Shown: positions 1 to 9,901 of the stretch, in pieces | How positions within the stretch are numbered: position 1 is the first letter of the stretch | Layout of the letters: the number at the start of each line of letters is the position of its first letter | Source of the DNA: Yponomeuta sedellus | Taxonomy: Eukaryota > Arthropoda > Insecta > Lepidoptera > Yponomeutidae | Direction: 5' to 3' | DNA length: 64,000 bases | Assembly: GCA_934045075.1 (NCBI GenBank) | Contig: OW203726.1 | Coordinates: forward strand, 20,771,488-20,835,487 | Made by a program: the position numbers and the translations under genes | Notes under the pieces: generated by a model | What the model was told of the DNA's origin: nothing | The model's input: the letters and a program-made list of their open reading frames with translations, nothing else | Databases searched by the model: none

Positions 1-55
1 TCTACTGATCCACTACCTTAGCTCGTATTTAGTTTCATAATATCACAGATGATAG

Positions 56-250
56 AACTTACAAAAAATCGAAAAAAATATATTTAACACCTGTTTAGTG
101 CATGGCCATATTCAGAAATATATGGGTAGTATATATGGGTAGTATATATGGGTGGTAAATATATGGGTAGTAATACTACCCATATATTTCTGAATATGGC
201 CATGCACTATACAGGTGTTAAATATATTTTTTCGATATTTTGTAAGTTGT
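56..250. mobile_element. Fold-back (inverted-repeat) element
   Basis: Two arms of about 75 bp (roughly 57-131 and 174-249) are near-perfect reverse complements; both carry ATATTTAACACCTG and GGCCATATTCAGAAATATAT. The loop holds short copies of ATATGGGTAGT. No coding content. Probably a MITE-like fold-back element; the superfamily cannot be told. Confidence 0.75.
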
Positions 251-392
251 ACCACCGGTATACGCAAAAAATAATCACTAAACAAACCGAATAAAAAGAC
301 ATTGTGGGAAAAAATAACCTTGTAAACTCCTGTAAAATGACCAAATGTGCAGTTCTGCTCTTGTACCACCAAAAGGTGCGATAATGTTATAT

Positions 393-630
393 ATATTCAT
401 TAACATATTACACAGATCTCGTTGGCCCTATACTAAGTACAACTAAATGACTTGTATTATAGATGCTAACTCGACGATAGATTTAATACAATAAATACAT
501 AAATAACACCCAAGACACGAGACAAACTAGAAAAGTTCGTTTCCTAGTTTGACCCGGCCGGGGATCGAACCCGAGACCTTCCGGTTTTGCAGTCAGCGTG
601 CCAAACCGCTGCGCCACCGAGGCCGTCGAA
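393..630 (-). mobile_element. SINE-A copy (tRNA-derived)
   Basis: On the minus strand this starts with a tRNA-like head: box A GTGGCGCAGCGG and box B GGGTTCGATCCCC. It continues through TCTAGTTTGTCTCG into an AT-rich body. Three more copies lie at about 18.5, 28.6 and 43.7 kb. Box A and B give internal RNA polymerase III promoter elements (known for tRNA SINEs). Confidence 0.8.
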
Positions 631-664
631 AATAATATTTTCTGCATGCACTAATGTTTAGGAT

Positions 665-845
665 TTCAAGTTACGTACAATTGTAAACTTATCGTGACAA
701 TACCACTCGCTAAATGCAAAGGAAAACATCGTGAGGAAATCTGTGTGTCTGAGGTGTTCTCACGCTTCAGCGGTTAAATACTAAACCGTGGGCACGCATT
801 GTAATTAAGCCCGAACTCTCTCTCCATCTGATATTTTTTAGGCTA
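665..845 (+). mobile_element. SINE-B tail
   Basis: Contains the shared SINE-B body: CATCGTGAGGAAA, TGAGGTGTTCTCACGC, GGGCACGC, AATTAAGCCCGAACTCTCTCT and a final AGGCTATAT. The tRNA-like head is missing or decayed. Related copies recur about a dozen times in the window. Confidence 0.65.
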
Positions 846-1188
846 TATATTATCTTTTTTAAATAGTAATATGAATGAAATATAATTAAATAGAAATTTC
901 ACATGAATAAATATTATTATTTAAAATATTTATTTTGTCTCAACGAATGTATACGAAGTTTTTGCATGAGTTAAGAATGATTTTACTTTTTTTGTAAAAT
1001 AAATTTTTAAATATGCTTATAATTTTAGTAACATGTTGTAAGTTAATTAATTTAATAATTATTTTATTTACATAATTATTTATTATTTTAATTTTAAACA
1101 TACTATTCCTAATATAAATTATTGAATTTTCTGCAAATCTTTTAAATTGATTGAATTATTTAATTATTCAAAATTACCAAAAGCGTTA
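846..1188. other. AT-rich stretch, nothing seen
   Basis: Strongly AT-rich with short poly-A/T runs. No open frame of note, repeat match or RNA gene seen. Confidence 0.5.
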
Positions 1189-1189
1189 C

Positions 1190-1262
1190 GCCCTATGATA
1201 GCACAACGTGGCGCTCTTTAGGGGAGGGCTATGTCCAGCAGTGGACTAGTATAGCCTGACGA
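1190..1262 (+). mobile_element. RTE-type LINE/SINE 3-prime tail
   Basis: Carries GGGGAGGGCTATGTCCAGCAG followed by a tail ending TATAGCCTGA. This tail recurs at 5.9, 19.5, 25.3, 42.4, 46.0, 49.5, 51.9 and 59.4 kb. Where upstream sequence survives (59.4 kb) it encodes the C-terminus of an RTE-like reverse transcriptase. Confidence 0.7.
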
Positions 1263-1870
1263 GGATCAAAAGCATGTTTGCAAAATGAAGGCTTTATATA
1301 CCCCATAAATAATTATAAGTCTATGAAGCCTTAAATACTACAATACATATACAATGCATATATGCATCTAGTTCTCTAACGCGGCAGCAGATTAACTTCA
1401 TCAACCAGTTCAATCAAGCCCTATTGAACTGCAGAGGCTGAGTGAGAATCGAGAGAGATATTACTGTCCGCTAGATATAATACTGCCAAAAGCAATATTG
1501 ACGAACATGATTCCATCTTGTTGTAGACAATATCCTAGTTTCGACTTAGGAGACAGCTTGTATCTCTGTGCGAGCGTATATGGCAATCGATAGGCGTCGT
1601 TAAATTAAGTCGGTGTCTTGTTTGTCCCCCAGAGTCCGATTCTAAAGGCACTTGGAGAGAAAGAACGCTCGTTTCGTGAGCAATTTCCTTTCGGAATGAC
1701 GGCGACCATTCGATTACATTTGAGAATAAGATACACTGCATTTGACTCACAGATTAACTGAGGAAAAAATGGAGCCCCGAAGAGGGAGGTTTTTAGGGTT
1801 TCGGACCTGAGGGGTGCGGAAACTTGTGAATATACCTACGATGTCATTCTGTTCCAAAGACTGCTTTTAG
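1263..1870. other. No recognised gene; weak exon-like segment
   Basis: No repeat family recognised. On the plus strand a pyrimidine-rich stretch ending CCCCCAG at 1632 is followed by 42 open codons to a TGA at 1759-1761. This could be chance and is treated as a finding of low weight, not a gene. Confidence 0.4.
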
Positions 1871-1873
1871 CCA

Positions 1874-2272
1874 ATTTCTGATCTGAGAATTTTGCAAAGT
1901 AGTTAAACTTTACTCTAGTGCTGACTCTTCGAATTTCTCAGAAAAGCGCGTGACAGAACGTCACATAAGTATTTCCTTAGTGAAATTCGCAATTCAGAAA
2001 CCGGTCCTTTTGGTAAGTTTCTGAATTGAGAATTTCGCTAAGTAAATAGTTAACTTTAGTACTGTCTCTTCAAATTTCTCAGAAAAGAGCGTGACAGAAC
2101 GTTACTTAAGGAAATTCTCAATTCAGAAACCGGCCCTTTTGGTAAGTTTCTCAATTGAGAATTTCTGAATTGAGAATTTCGCTAAGTAAATATTTAACTG
2201 TAGTGCTGTCTCTTCAAATTTCTCAGAAAAGTGCGTGACAGAACGATACTTAAGAATTCTCAATTCAGAAAC
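1874..2272. mobile_element. Three tandem copies of palindromic MITE-K
   Basis: Three units (about 1874-2002, 2019-2135, 2168-2272) each open with TTTCTGAATTGAGAATTTCG-like sequence and close with its reverse complement, with GTGACAGAACG inside. Units are joined by short CCTTTTGGTAAG linkers. Further solo copies lie at 2662-2793 and 40338-40473. Non-coding; family unknown. Confidence 0.75.
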
Positions 2273-2661
2273 CGGCCTTTTATCTCTTAAACTGTAATGG
2301 ATCGCTACTGGAAAGTGCAGCGAATTTGAAATTTCAATTAATATGTTTTCTTTGAATTAATATGTTTGTTTTGAAATTTCAATGAATATGCGTTTTTAAA
2401 TATGTTTTCCCAACTTATAGTTTTGTTTGATAGATTTTTATCAGCATTTAAAAAAAACCCATAAAAAAGTTCTTACAGTCTTCTTTTTGCTATTTAGCAA
2501 CAAACATTTAAAAAGAGGATGCTAAATAGGTATATTTATTGTTTTTTTTTTCTTTAGCTTAAAAACTATAACAATGCATAGTAAATTAGTTGAAAATGAA
2601 ACTCTTGACTATTAACAAAAATATTATATTTATTTACTTAAATAGTATGAAACGGATGGGC
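2273..2661. other. AT-rich stretch, nothing seen
   Basis: AT-rich sequence between MITE-K copies, with poly-T and poly-A runs. No gene or known repeat seen. Confidence 0.5.
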
Positions 2662-2793
2662 GGTTTCTGAATTGAGAATTTCACTAAGTAAATTCTTAAG
2701 TAACATTCTGTCACGCTCTTTGCTGAGATATTCGAAGAGATAGCCCTACAATTAAGTATTTACCTATCGAAATTCTCAATTCAGAAACTGGCC
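2662..2793. mobile_element. Solo MITE-K copy, opposite orientation
   Basis: Inverted termini GGTTTCTGAATTGAGAATTT and its complement, about 130 bp apart. The internal TTCTGTCACGCTCTT is the reverse complement of the motif in the tandem cluster, so the interior is inverted relative to it. Confidence 0.75.
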
Positions 2794-2935
2794 CTTATAT
2801 AGTATCTTTATAGTCCCTCCCCTATTGTAAAACATACAACAAATAATTAAAACCAACTAAGTAACTACATGCCAGACTCTCGGACTGAAAAAAAGAAATT
2901 ATATTTTCTAAGTCAATACGTTAGTAGTATTTATT

Positions 2936-2990
2936 GTAGTAAGGAACCCTCGGTGCGCTAATCCGCCTTGCACTTGGCCGGTTTTTTTTT
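2936..2990 (+). mobile_element. Fragment of Repeat-L
   Basis: Contains AAGGAACCCTCGGTGCGC and GCACTTGGCCGGTTTTTT. The same end sequence closes the longer copy at 50.3-50.75 kb. Confidence 0.55.
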
Positions 2991-3221
2991 TTCAACAAAT
3001 AAGCGTGGAATATGAAAGGGTTTGCGAATGTCGCCATGTATGTGATAGACAATACAATAGACCTAGCGCAGGAAACAATTGCCCAGTAATTTATGATGCC
3101 ACAGTGCTGAGCGCACGGGGATTTCCAAACCAACCTATTACTGTCAATCCGCTTGAGGTAGCACTGTAAAAAAGTTAATTATGAAATCCAAACAAAGCTT
3201 TCCTTATTGCTATTTCTTTTT

Positions 3222-3530
3222 ATGTAGCCTATAAACGTCCCACTGCACGGCATAGACCTCTCAGAGCGAGTTTTCGAACTTAATTATCACACGTAGGTAC
3301 CCACCACTTGGCAATTTCTAAGGCATGGACACCTCACCGATACTCAGCAATTCTCACGATGTTTTCCTTCGCCACTGAGCATATCGCTACTACATCTCCA
3401 CAACTATATGTAACTTGGAAAACAAAGTCATCGGTACAGGCCGGGATTCGATCCCTCGGCCTCCCGAAGGTGAGTGAGGTTGACGTTCTACCTACCACTA
3501 CACTAATATTGCTCATAAAATAAATATAAC
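3222..3530 (-). mobile_element. SINE-B copy with tRNA-like head
   Basis: Read on the minus strand it has a decayed tRNA-like head with box-B-like GATTCGATCCC near 3445, the ACTTTGTTTTCCAAG body motif, the CATCGTGAG block and a final GCCTACATAAAAA-type tail. Compare the copies at 14.8, 39.7 and 43.2 kb. Confidence 0.7.
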
Positions 3531-3689
3531 TTAAGAAACTAAAAAAACAAGTCATTGCTCGCGTAATTAAGCCCGTAATATTTCTCTTGGATGAGGGTGA
3601 TCGCATATATGGTACATAAAAAAATACGTCTCCTATTTCAATTGCCACAGTGCCAAAACAAGCATTGCGAGCCCCGTCTTTGTTTACCA

Positions 3690-3900
3690 TCAAGCGTGAC
3701 TGGGGTGAAGTGTCAACCTGTCGTACCGCCAAAAATCCCACAAGCACCATGCGATTACTTCATGCAACGCCCTCTCCCTCCCACTTTTTTTCAAGCAGAA
3801 GCAAGATACGAACACACCACCACCGACACCAATACTCGTGTGAGAAAACACGCCTTTCGCCTCCGACATGAGGCATTCTCAGGCTCACAAATAACTTTAA
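3690..3900 (-). mobile_element. LINE-like fragment, paired with 60.77-60.95 kb
   Basis: The stretch CCCACAAGCACCATGCG through TGTGAGAAAACACG is a diverged reverse complement of 60770-60940. The adjoining CATCAAGCGTGACTGGGGTG is also seen at 24.3 and 33.07 kb. Probably part of one retroelement; overlapping open frames on both strands are not convincing genes. Confidence 0.55.
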
Positions 3901-4404
3901 AAAAGTCACAAGCAATAAAAACCCTCTGCGTTATTGAAGGGTGCAGTCCACTAAATGCATCAGCGAGGAAAAGCCCGGGTGCGGCAAGTAAATGGGTCAC
4001 AGAGGCTGTGACTATTTGCATGTATCATTTTCTTGTTTAGTCAGCGTTATCCGGGTTTGATGTTACATCATCTAGCTGGTTCAGTCCGTTTATCGTCTTT
4101 ATGGAATTGCCCGGCTGTAGTTTTGCCCTTTGTGTTTGGTTTGCGTTGGTCTTCGCGGTTTTTGTACATTTTTTTGTCGCTTCGTGACAGTGAGCCGTAT
4201 TGAATTGTGACAACGTATTTTTAGTGCAGTATTTGTAATCGTCGTGGGAAAGGAATAACAAAAATTTGGAATATTGATATCTGACAGACTGAAAAACGTC
4301 TGAAAGATAACATTCAATGATCGCAATTTTGCAATGGGAAAAGAAATGTGGAAACTAAGTATTGGTATTTTTTTTTAGCAACTCTTCATCGTAGGTTCGA
4401 ATTC
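3901..4404. other. No recognised gene
   Basis: Minus-strand frames of 74-75 codons overlap here but show no family motif; they may be decayed upstream sequence of the neighbouring retroelement fragment. Confidence 0.35.
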
Positions 4405-4725
4405 AACGCTATATGTCCCCACTGCTGGGGCACGGGTCTCTTCCTACGTTGCAAGAAGGTTAGGCCATACTCCACCACGGGGGTCAAGTCCGGGTTTGTG
4501 GAGGTTTGTAAGACAGTGGCGGGCGTTACTGTCAGAAATTATCAAGCCGCCCATAAGGCCTCTGACATGCCTTAACGACTGCCATTACACTACAGCCGGC
4601 ACCCACGGCTTAACGTGCCTTGCGAAGCACGGAAGCGCTCGGAAAAATGCCACTAGCGGTTGTAACGGGAGAGTCACCCATCCCGCACCTGACCACGGCT
4701 GTTGTTGCTTAACTCGAGTGATTGG
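4405..4725 (+). mobile_element. Repeat-C copy
   Basis: Full set of family landmarks: TGTCCCCACTGCTGGGGCAC, CTTCCTRCRTYGCAAGAAGG hairpin, ACTCCACCACGGGGG, CCGCCCATAAGGCCTCTGAC, and the GTGCCTTGCGAAGCACGGAA hairpin. The end is replaced by a LINE-J tail at 4728. Repeat-C is the most abundant repeat in the window (about 16 copies or fragments). It has no ORF, no terminal inverted repeat and no poly-A tail that I can see. Confidence 0.8.
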
Positions 4726-4727
4726 AA

Positions 4728-4858
4728 TCGAAGGTTGTCTGGAAGAAATTGCTCTAAGCAATAAGGCTGCCGATACTGTATTTTTACAATTATTTTGTAT
4801 GTTTTTTTTCTGGTGTACAATAAAGAATATTCTTATCTTATCTTATCTTATCGTAGGA
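4728..4858 (+). mobile_element. LINE-J 3-prime tail
   Basis: GGTTGTCTGGAAGAAATTGC, then AATAAGGCTGCC, then GTGTACAATAAAGAATATTC with a (TTATC)n terminus. This is a typical 3-prime end of a Jockey/CR1-like non-LTR element with its own AATAAA signal. Other copies at 36.33, 46.97 (minus) and 61.8 kb. Confidence 0.7.
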
Positions 4859-4894
4859 GCAACGTGAAAAGACATCAGATGAAAAAAAAAATTA

Positions 4895-5130
4895 AAAGAG
4901 ATGTTCAATTACCTCGGCGCTTGAAATTGTCGATTTACGGTGGGCACACTTGGTAATTAAGCCCATACTCTCTCTCTGAGAGAAAAACTGTGCCGTGTAG
5001 TAGGACTTTTCAGGCTACATAAAAAAAACTATGTACGTCACCATCACCGTAAATCCGGTGGGAATCGAATCCACGTCCTCTGTTTTGTTAGTTAAGCTTA
5101 TTTATCGCTAAAGCGTCAGGGCATTCAACA
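4895..5130 (+). mobile_element. SINE-B tail plus tRNA-like fragment
   Basis: 4900-5025 has the SINE-B block (CGGTGGGCACAC, AATTAAGCCCATACTCTCTC, GGCTACATAAAAAA). A minus-strand box-B-like GATTCGATTCCCACC lies near 5062, suggesting a second SINE in opposite orientation. Confidence 0.6.
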
Positions 5131-5204
5131 AATTTTAGAAACTGTTTCGTCAGTATTCTATTATTTAAATGTTGCGGGTATTTTAAAAGCGTCTAGAGAC
5201 ACTT

Positions 5205-5350
5205 TAGAAAGGGGAAGATAAAAAGTACCCGGAACCGGCGTGCGTGCAAGCAACGACTTATGAACGTTGATGAAGCGAAGGTGATCTGTCAGGATCGTGG
5301 CAAGTGGCAGTCCCTGGTCTCTGCCTACCCCTCTAGGATACAGGCGTGAG
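5205..5350 (+). mobile_element. LINE-T C-terminal ORF fragment
   Basis: Encodes a decayed C-terminus ending in the motif QDRGKWQSLVSAYPSRIQA and a stop, then GGTTATG leading into a (TATG)n array. Better-preserved copies at 26.4 and 56.1 kb show RPRR.. IDQIGDVLAKGKIKSTRNRR upstream, the C-terminal tail of a non-LTR reverse transcriptase ORF. No catalytic RT domain remains. Confidence 0.7.
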
Positions 5351-5351
5351 G

Positions 5352-5496
5352 TTATGTATGTATGTATGTATGTATGTATGTATGTATGTATGTATGTATG
5401 TATGTATGTATGTATGTATGTATGTATGTATGTATGTATGTATGTATGTATGTATGTATGTATGTATGTATGTATGTATGTATGTATGTATGTACG
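5352..5496 (+). repeat. (TATG)n microsatellite
   Basis: About 36 uninterrupted TATG units directly continuing the 3-prime end of the LINE-T copy. The long MYVC-type reading frames here are translation of the microsatellite, not genes. Confidence 0.95.
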
Positions 5497-5857
5497 TAGA
5501 GACACTTTATTCGCTTTCAGTTCTTCAGCTCTCCCATCTTCACAAGAGCCGCCCGCTCCTTACGGGAACACATAAAATCACTCTGTAGAAAATATATTCA
5601 GACATAAAAGCCTCGTATACCCGTCTAACGTATAACAAACCAGCTTGTCTAAACCGGGCGTCTCTGAAAACAAAACTAGATGAACTAAACCTATCGATTT
5701 CACGTGTGTACAGTGAGCTACTAAATAAATTTGGGAATAGCATACACTGTATTCGAAATACGAACAAGCAGGCTTGTTTAAATGTGATACGCTACTTAAG
5801 TAGCTATTTAAGACCGATTTGCACCACTTCCCTTCACACCACCAAATCTTCTTCTTC
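5497..5857. other. No recognised gene
   Basis: No feature recognised beyond short open frames on both strands without family motifs. Confidence 0.4.
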
Positions 5858-6112
5858 TTCAGGCTATATTAGTCCACGCTGGACATAGCCCTTCCCTAAT
5901 GAGTGCCATAGCGCAAGGATGTGCCATCATTGGGGGGTAATGCCCGTAATCCCCACGCTGGGCATGCGGCTAGGGGATCGCAGTTTGGTGGAATTGTACT
6001 GCAGGGGGCGCTGCTGCTCACCCCCCGGTTTGTGTCCCTCAGTCGTCTTTTACGACACCAGCGGGAAGAATTTGGGTTGGTGCTATTCTTAAGGCCGACA
6101 CCGCACAGCAAC
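5858..6112 (-). mobile_element. RTE-tailed SINE-like unit
   Basis: On the minus strand: head GGTGTCGGCC, GTCGTAAAAGACGACTGAGG, GCAGCGCCCCCTGCAGTACA, CCCCACTGATGG-type centre, then the RTE tail (GGGCTATGTCCAGC...TATAGCCTGAAGAAGAAG). Other copies at 25.25-25.57, 49.5-49.65 and 51.69-51.96 kb. Frames across it are not conserved as protein. Confidence 0.7.
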
Positions 6113-6127
6113 CACCAAGTAGGTATT

Positions 6128-6292
6128 AGCAAAGGGGACGATAAAAAGTGCCCGGAACCGGCGTGCGTGCATGCAACGACTTCTGAACGTTGATGAGATG
6201 AAGGTGATCTGTTAGGATCGTGGCAAGTGGCAGTCCCTGGTCTCTGGCTACCCCTCTGGGATATAGGCGTGAGGTTATGTATGTATGTGTAT
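6128..6292 (+). mobile_element. LINE-T C-terminal ORF fragment
   Basis: Repeats the GTGCCCGGAACCGGCGTGCG to CAGGCGTGAGGTTATGTATG segment seen at 5.2 kb, with a very short TATG tail. Truncated at the 5-prime side. Confidence 0.7.
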
Positions 6293-6427
6293 GTTGCATC
6301 ACTTCTATATGCCACTTATTCCCGGGTTTCTCGTACGGTTATAATTTGTTAGTGCACTGTTAATAGTTTTGGCCAATGTGCATTTAAAAAATCAACTGAG
6401 AGCTGTCAAATGTAATTCGTTATCAAT

Positions 6428-6786
6428 CCTTGTATGTCCCCACTGCTGGGGCACGGTTCTCTTCCTGCATCGCAGGAAGGTTAGGCCATACTCCACCACG
6501 GGGGCCAAGTCCGGGTTGGTGGAGGATTGTAAGACAGTGGCGGGTCTTACTGTCAGAAGTTATCAAGCCGCCCATAAGGCCTCTGACACGGCTTAACGAC
6601 TGCCATTGTATGACAACCGGCACCAACGGCTTAGCGTGCCTTGCAAAGCACGGAAGCGCTCGGAAAAAATGCCACTAGCGGTAGTCACGGGACGATCACC
6701 CATCCCGTACCTGACCGCGCCTGTTGTTGCTTAACCAAGTGATTGATTCCAATCAGTCGGTTCGCCTAAGCCACGAGCGCTTCCAA
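6428..6786 (+). mobile_element. Repeat-C copy, near full length
   Basis: Starts TATCAATCCTTGTATG and ends CCACGAGCGCTTC, with all internal Repeat-C landmarks. Frames of 75-82 codons on both strands are products of the repeat and recur out of frame in other copies. Confidence 0.85.
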
Positions 6787-7440
6787 ATGTAATTGCTGTG
6801 TGAGAAAGTGGGGGTAAAAGAGCAATTTTTGGTAAATTAGACTTTAATTCTCTTTTTAAATTCAAAAAAACATTCCGGATTTGTGCATTTGGTCACATAG
6901 ATGTGATTCATACATTCAATTTGATTGAAACATTTTAAGGGGACATTCTAATCATGATTTAAAAACATATGGTGCTATGCCTTTTTCAAACATATTAAAA
7001 AAAATTGAGCCACAACAAAAACAAAATTGTACCTACCCAAAATTATTACACTTAACAGTATAAGAAGTTATATAAATCGAAAAGAACTAGGAATCAAGAG
7101 AATTATGGTCGGCGCCAAACGCTTGCACTACGTCACTGATAAGCGCTCAGAGCATATTTTCAACGTCGTTTATTGATTACTTTATTGCCCACATAACTAA
7201 AATATAAAAAAGACGAAAAATTCTGAAATATGGCAATAACTTTTCACTGCAAATACAAAGTGTCATAAATTGTATCCTGGCTCCAAACTGGGATAACTTG
7301 TACATAGGTAGCCAGTCTACTTGCGTGAGCTAAACTTAGTACTATACTATAAATTATAACAATTATTGAAAAAACATAATACTTGCAAGATCACATTACA
7401 TTCAAAGTTACGTAATTAACTAGCTCAGTACATAAATGTA
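6787..7440. other. AT-rich stretch, nothing seen
   Basis: AT-rich, no repeat family or gene recognised. Confidence 0.45.
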
Positions 7441-7960
7441 TATATTTTTTTAAAGCTGGTATTTGTTATAAAAAAGTGTACCAACATGGCGAGCCCACCA
7501 TGACACGGCCGCCATCTTGAATTTTCAAGATGGCGGAAAAGATGGCCTTCCTTTTTTGACCAAGTGTCTCGGCAAAATAAAGCCGTCCGCAGCTCAGCTC
7601 CGTGAGCATTACCATTCCGGCCATCAGCGAAAGTGCAAATCCACGATCGCTCGGACTTCCCACCCCGGCTGTACATCGCAAACAGCGCCGGCAATCGTCT
7701 CACCCGTCTACGTAGATGTAATAAATCTGCCGGCAAATTGCTTCCGGGTCCAGTCGCTCTGAAATACTGCCAAATCTTGCCTCTATCATACGTACATCGG
7801 GCCAAGGATCTCAATAGCAGCGCTTGTTGTGAACCTGGATCTGCGCGATCATGTAACTTTCCACGTTATGACATCTGTGTGCAAAAACGTCTACTGGACA
7901 CTGTCGTACAATAATGGGGCTCAATATCACTGTGACGTAACAAATATCCACAGAAATGCG
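7441..7960. promoter_or_regulatory. GC-richer island with YY1-like palindrome
   Basis: GC content is clearly higher than on either side, with several CpG-containing words. At 7509-7536 the arms CCGCCATCTTGAA and TTCAAGATGGCGG form a perfect 28-bp palindrome; each arm holds AAGATGGC, the core bound by YY1/Pho-type zinc-finger proteins (known motif). A further GATGGCC follows at 7541. A 129-codon minus frame covers the island but has no recognisable domain. The island could be a promoter, a 5-prime exon or a repeat remnant; I cannot choose. Confidence 0.3.
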
Positions 7961-8500
7961 TTATCCACTAAGTGTAATGTGATATCTATACGGCAAAGCT
8001 AAGTAAACATTCTGATTTTGCACACAGTTGTATACGTGAAAAGTTACGTAATCATGGCGCTGTTTCTGGATCGGTCGCGGTCTGCCCGAGGGAGGAACTA
8101 ATCGTTTTATGAACTCGTGGCGTAGATTAGATAATAGATGCATCGTGACAGGTCACGTCTTTGAACATTACTTCATAAACTACCTAACGTGTTGTAGTGT
8201 GGTACGAATGGATGCCGGCAAATATCTTGAATATTGCGCAGAAGTCGATTTTTAGGACTGAAGGTAGGGCGAGGCGGGAAAATATTGTTTTCAGGCAACC
8301 CAGCAAACTTAATCAAAATTTTGGTGTGTTGTTTAGCAAAGGAATTTGATATGGCAACTCGCGATGTATTAAAAATATTGCGCTCCGTGCTATAAGAGTG
8401 CTAAAGTAAGTTACGTATACACTCCATGAAATTATTTTTATATTTAAATAACAACAAAATTATTCTAAGCTATATTTAAAGCAAGGTGGCTGGTGGTGAC
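7961..8500. other. No recognised gene
   Basis: Moderately AT-rich, no family recognised. Confidence 0.4.
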
Positions 8501-8600
8501 TGGATGGCGAAAACGGGAGATCGGGTCTTGTGGCACACCCTGGGGGAGGCTTATGCGTGGACTGCAGCAGTGAACTGCAATAGGCTGAAATGAAGTGGAA
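8500..8600 (+). mobile_element. LINE ORF C-terminus and tail
   Basis: The plus frame reads LWHTLGEAYAWTAAVNCNRLK then a stop, a variant of the LW..LGEAYVQQW terminus of RTE-type ORF2 copies elsewhere in the window. Only about 25 residues remain. Confidence 0.5.
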
Positions 8601-9900
8601 TGGATATTTAAAGCAATATAACTTACTTTAATGTTCTTCTAAATGAGCGTAGCATTTGAGGCGTTTTAGTTATTAAATTAATACAAATATTATTTTAGAT
8701 CTCGATTGTTGTCAGTTATCATAGATTTAGATCTCGTTGCGCTTATATCGGCCCGGTTTGAAATGAATTATGGATATCGCTTAATTTACTTAAAACTTAG
8801 TTTTCTCTCTAGAAAGTTTAATAAAATAATCCGGACTCAGTAAATGTCTGTTTTTATCGGACTGTTTATTTCATACTTTTAATTAAAGTGTACCTAATGT
8901 ACCTATCTACTTGTTGATTTGTAGCTAAATACGTCTACGGATTCAGTGAATCACTATGTTCATTAGACTATTTTATTCATATTATTGTTAGTTACTGTTA
9001 GCAGCTCAGACGTATTATGAACCAAGCAATTTATCTACACTTAAAAAAACCTTGATATTTGTTAAAAAAAACATTGAAAACTCTTGCAAAGCGTTCGCAA
9101 TTTGTATAAAACAATTGTAGCACAAGCGAAGTCGAAATTTGAACCTGATTTTGAGTGAAAGTCAGAATAAAGAGTATTACACAGAACATTTTATGTTCTG
9201 TGGAGTATTAGAAAGTCTTGAAAAAATTTGCACAAACTGTAAAAAACAATTAACACGCAAATCATTTGTACCTGATTTTGCTAACGTTGTAATCAAGAAT
9301 TTTGGGACACTTTCCCATTTTGTTCTAACTATTGTGTAACCAGTCATAGCGACTAACACAACAAACTCACCAACCAAAAAAACCCCTTCAAGTATCAATT
9401 TCAATCTAATAATTATTATATCAATCTAAGGACTGATTTTTCAATCCTGGGATAAAAGTAATTCGTTGAATATCGTATTAAACAACCGATTCAAAAATCT
9501 GTTCTAAATGCCTTTCTTTTGTTATTTCACGGAGACATTTTCATATTATTGTGTACCTAATACTTTATTAGACGCATAAGATTGTAAAATCAGCCCTTAT
9601 ATTAATACTGAAAATCTCATGTCAGTATTTTGTAGGCAAAGGACTAAACCGCCTCTTACGCTGTAGGTAGATATTTTGCCCGCGAATGTGTGACGGGGCA
9701 AGGTTTATGCGATGCAGGTACAATTTATCTAAACGTGTTGATGCGAGAGGCGCACCACTTTGTTAAATGAACGGAGCACGATAGTCCACGTGATATGTGA
9801 CCGTGTTGAAATGGCCAGCCTAGGTAGTACGATGAAAACACTCGTTTTGTGGCGATGAAATGTCAGAATTTGACATTTTAATTATTGTACAGTACTACAC
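8601..9900. other. No recognised gene
   Basis: AT-rich 1.3 kb with no gene or repeat family recognised. The left terminus of the adjoining Polinton should lie near 9.85-9.90 kb, but I could not match it to a partner terminus near 14.3 kb. Confidence 0.4.
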
Positions 9901-9901
9901 A

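Noticed and set aside
5161..5588. Long IHTY/MYVC open frames on both strands
   Set aside because: They translate the (TATG)n array in different frames.
5896..6315. 139-codon minus frame as a gene
   Set aside because: It spans an RTE-tailed SINE unit and a LINE-T scrap in unrelated orientation.
6423..6678. Conserved small protein encoded by Repeat-C (recurring 70-100 codon frames)
   Set aside because: The same DNA is read in different frames in different copies with stops and indels; it is the repeat, not a gene.
7425..7914. Overlapping 129- and 93-codon frames as genes
   Set aside because: No domain, no splice signals, both strands open through higher GC.
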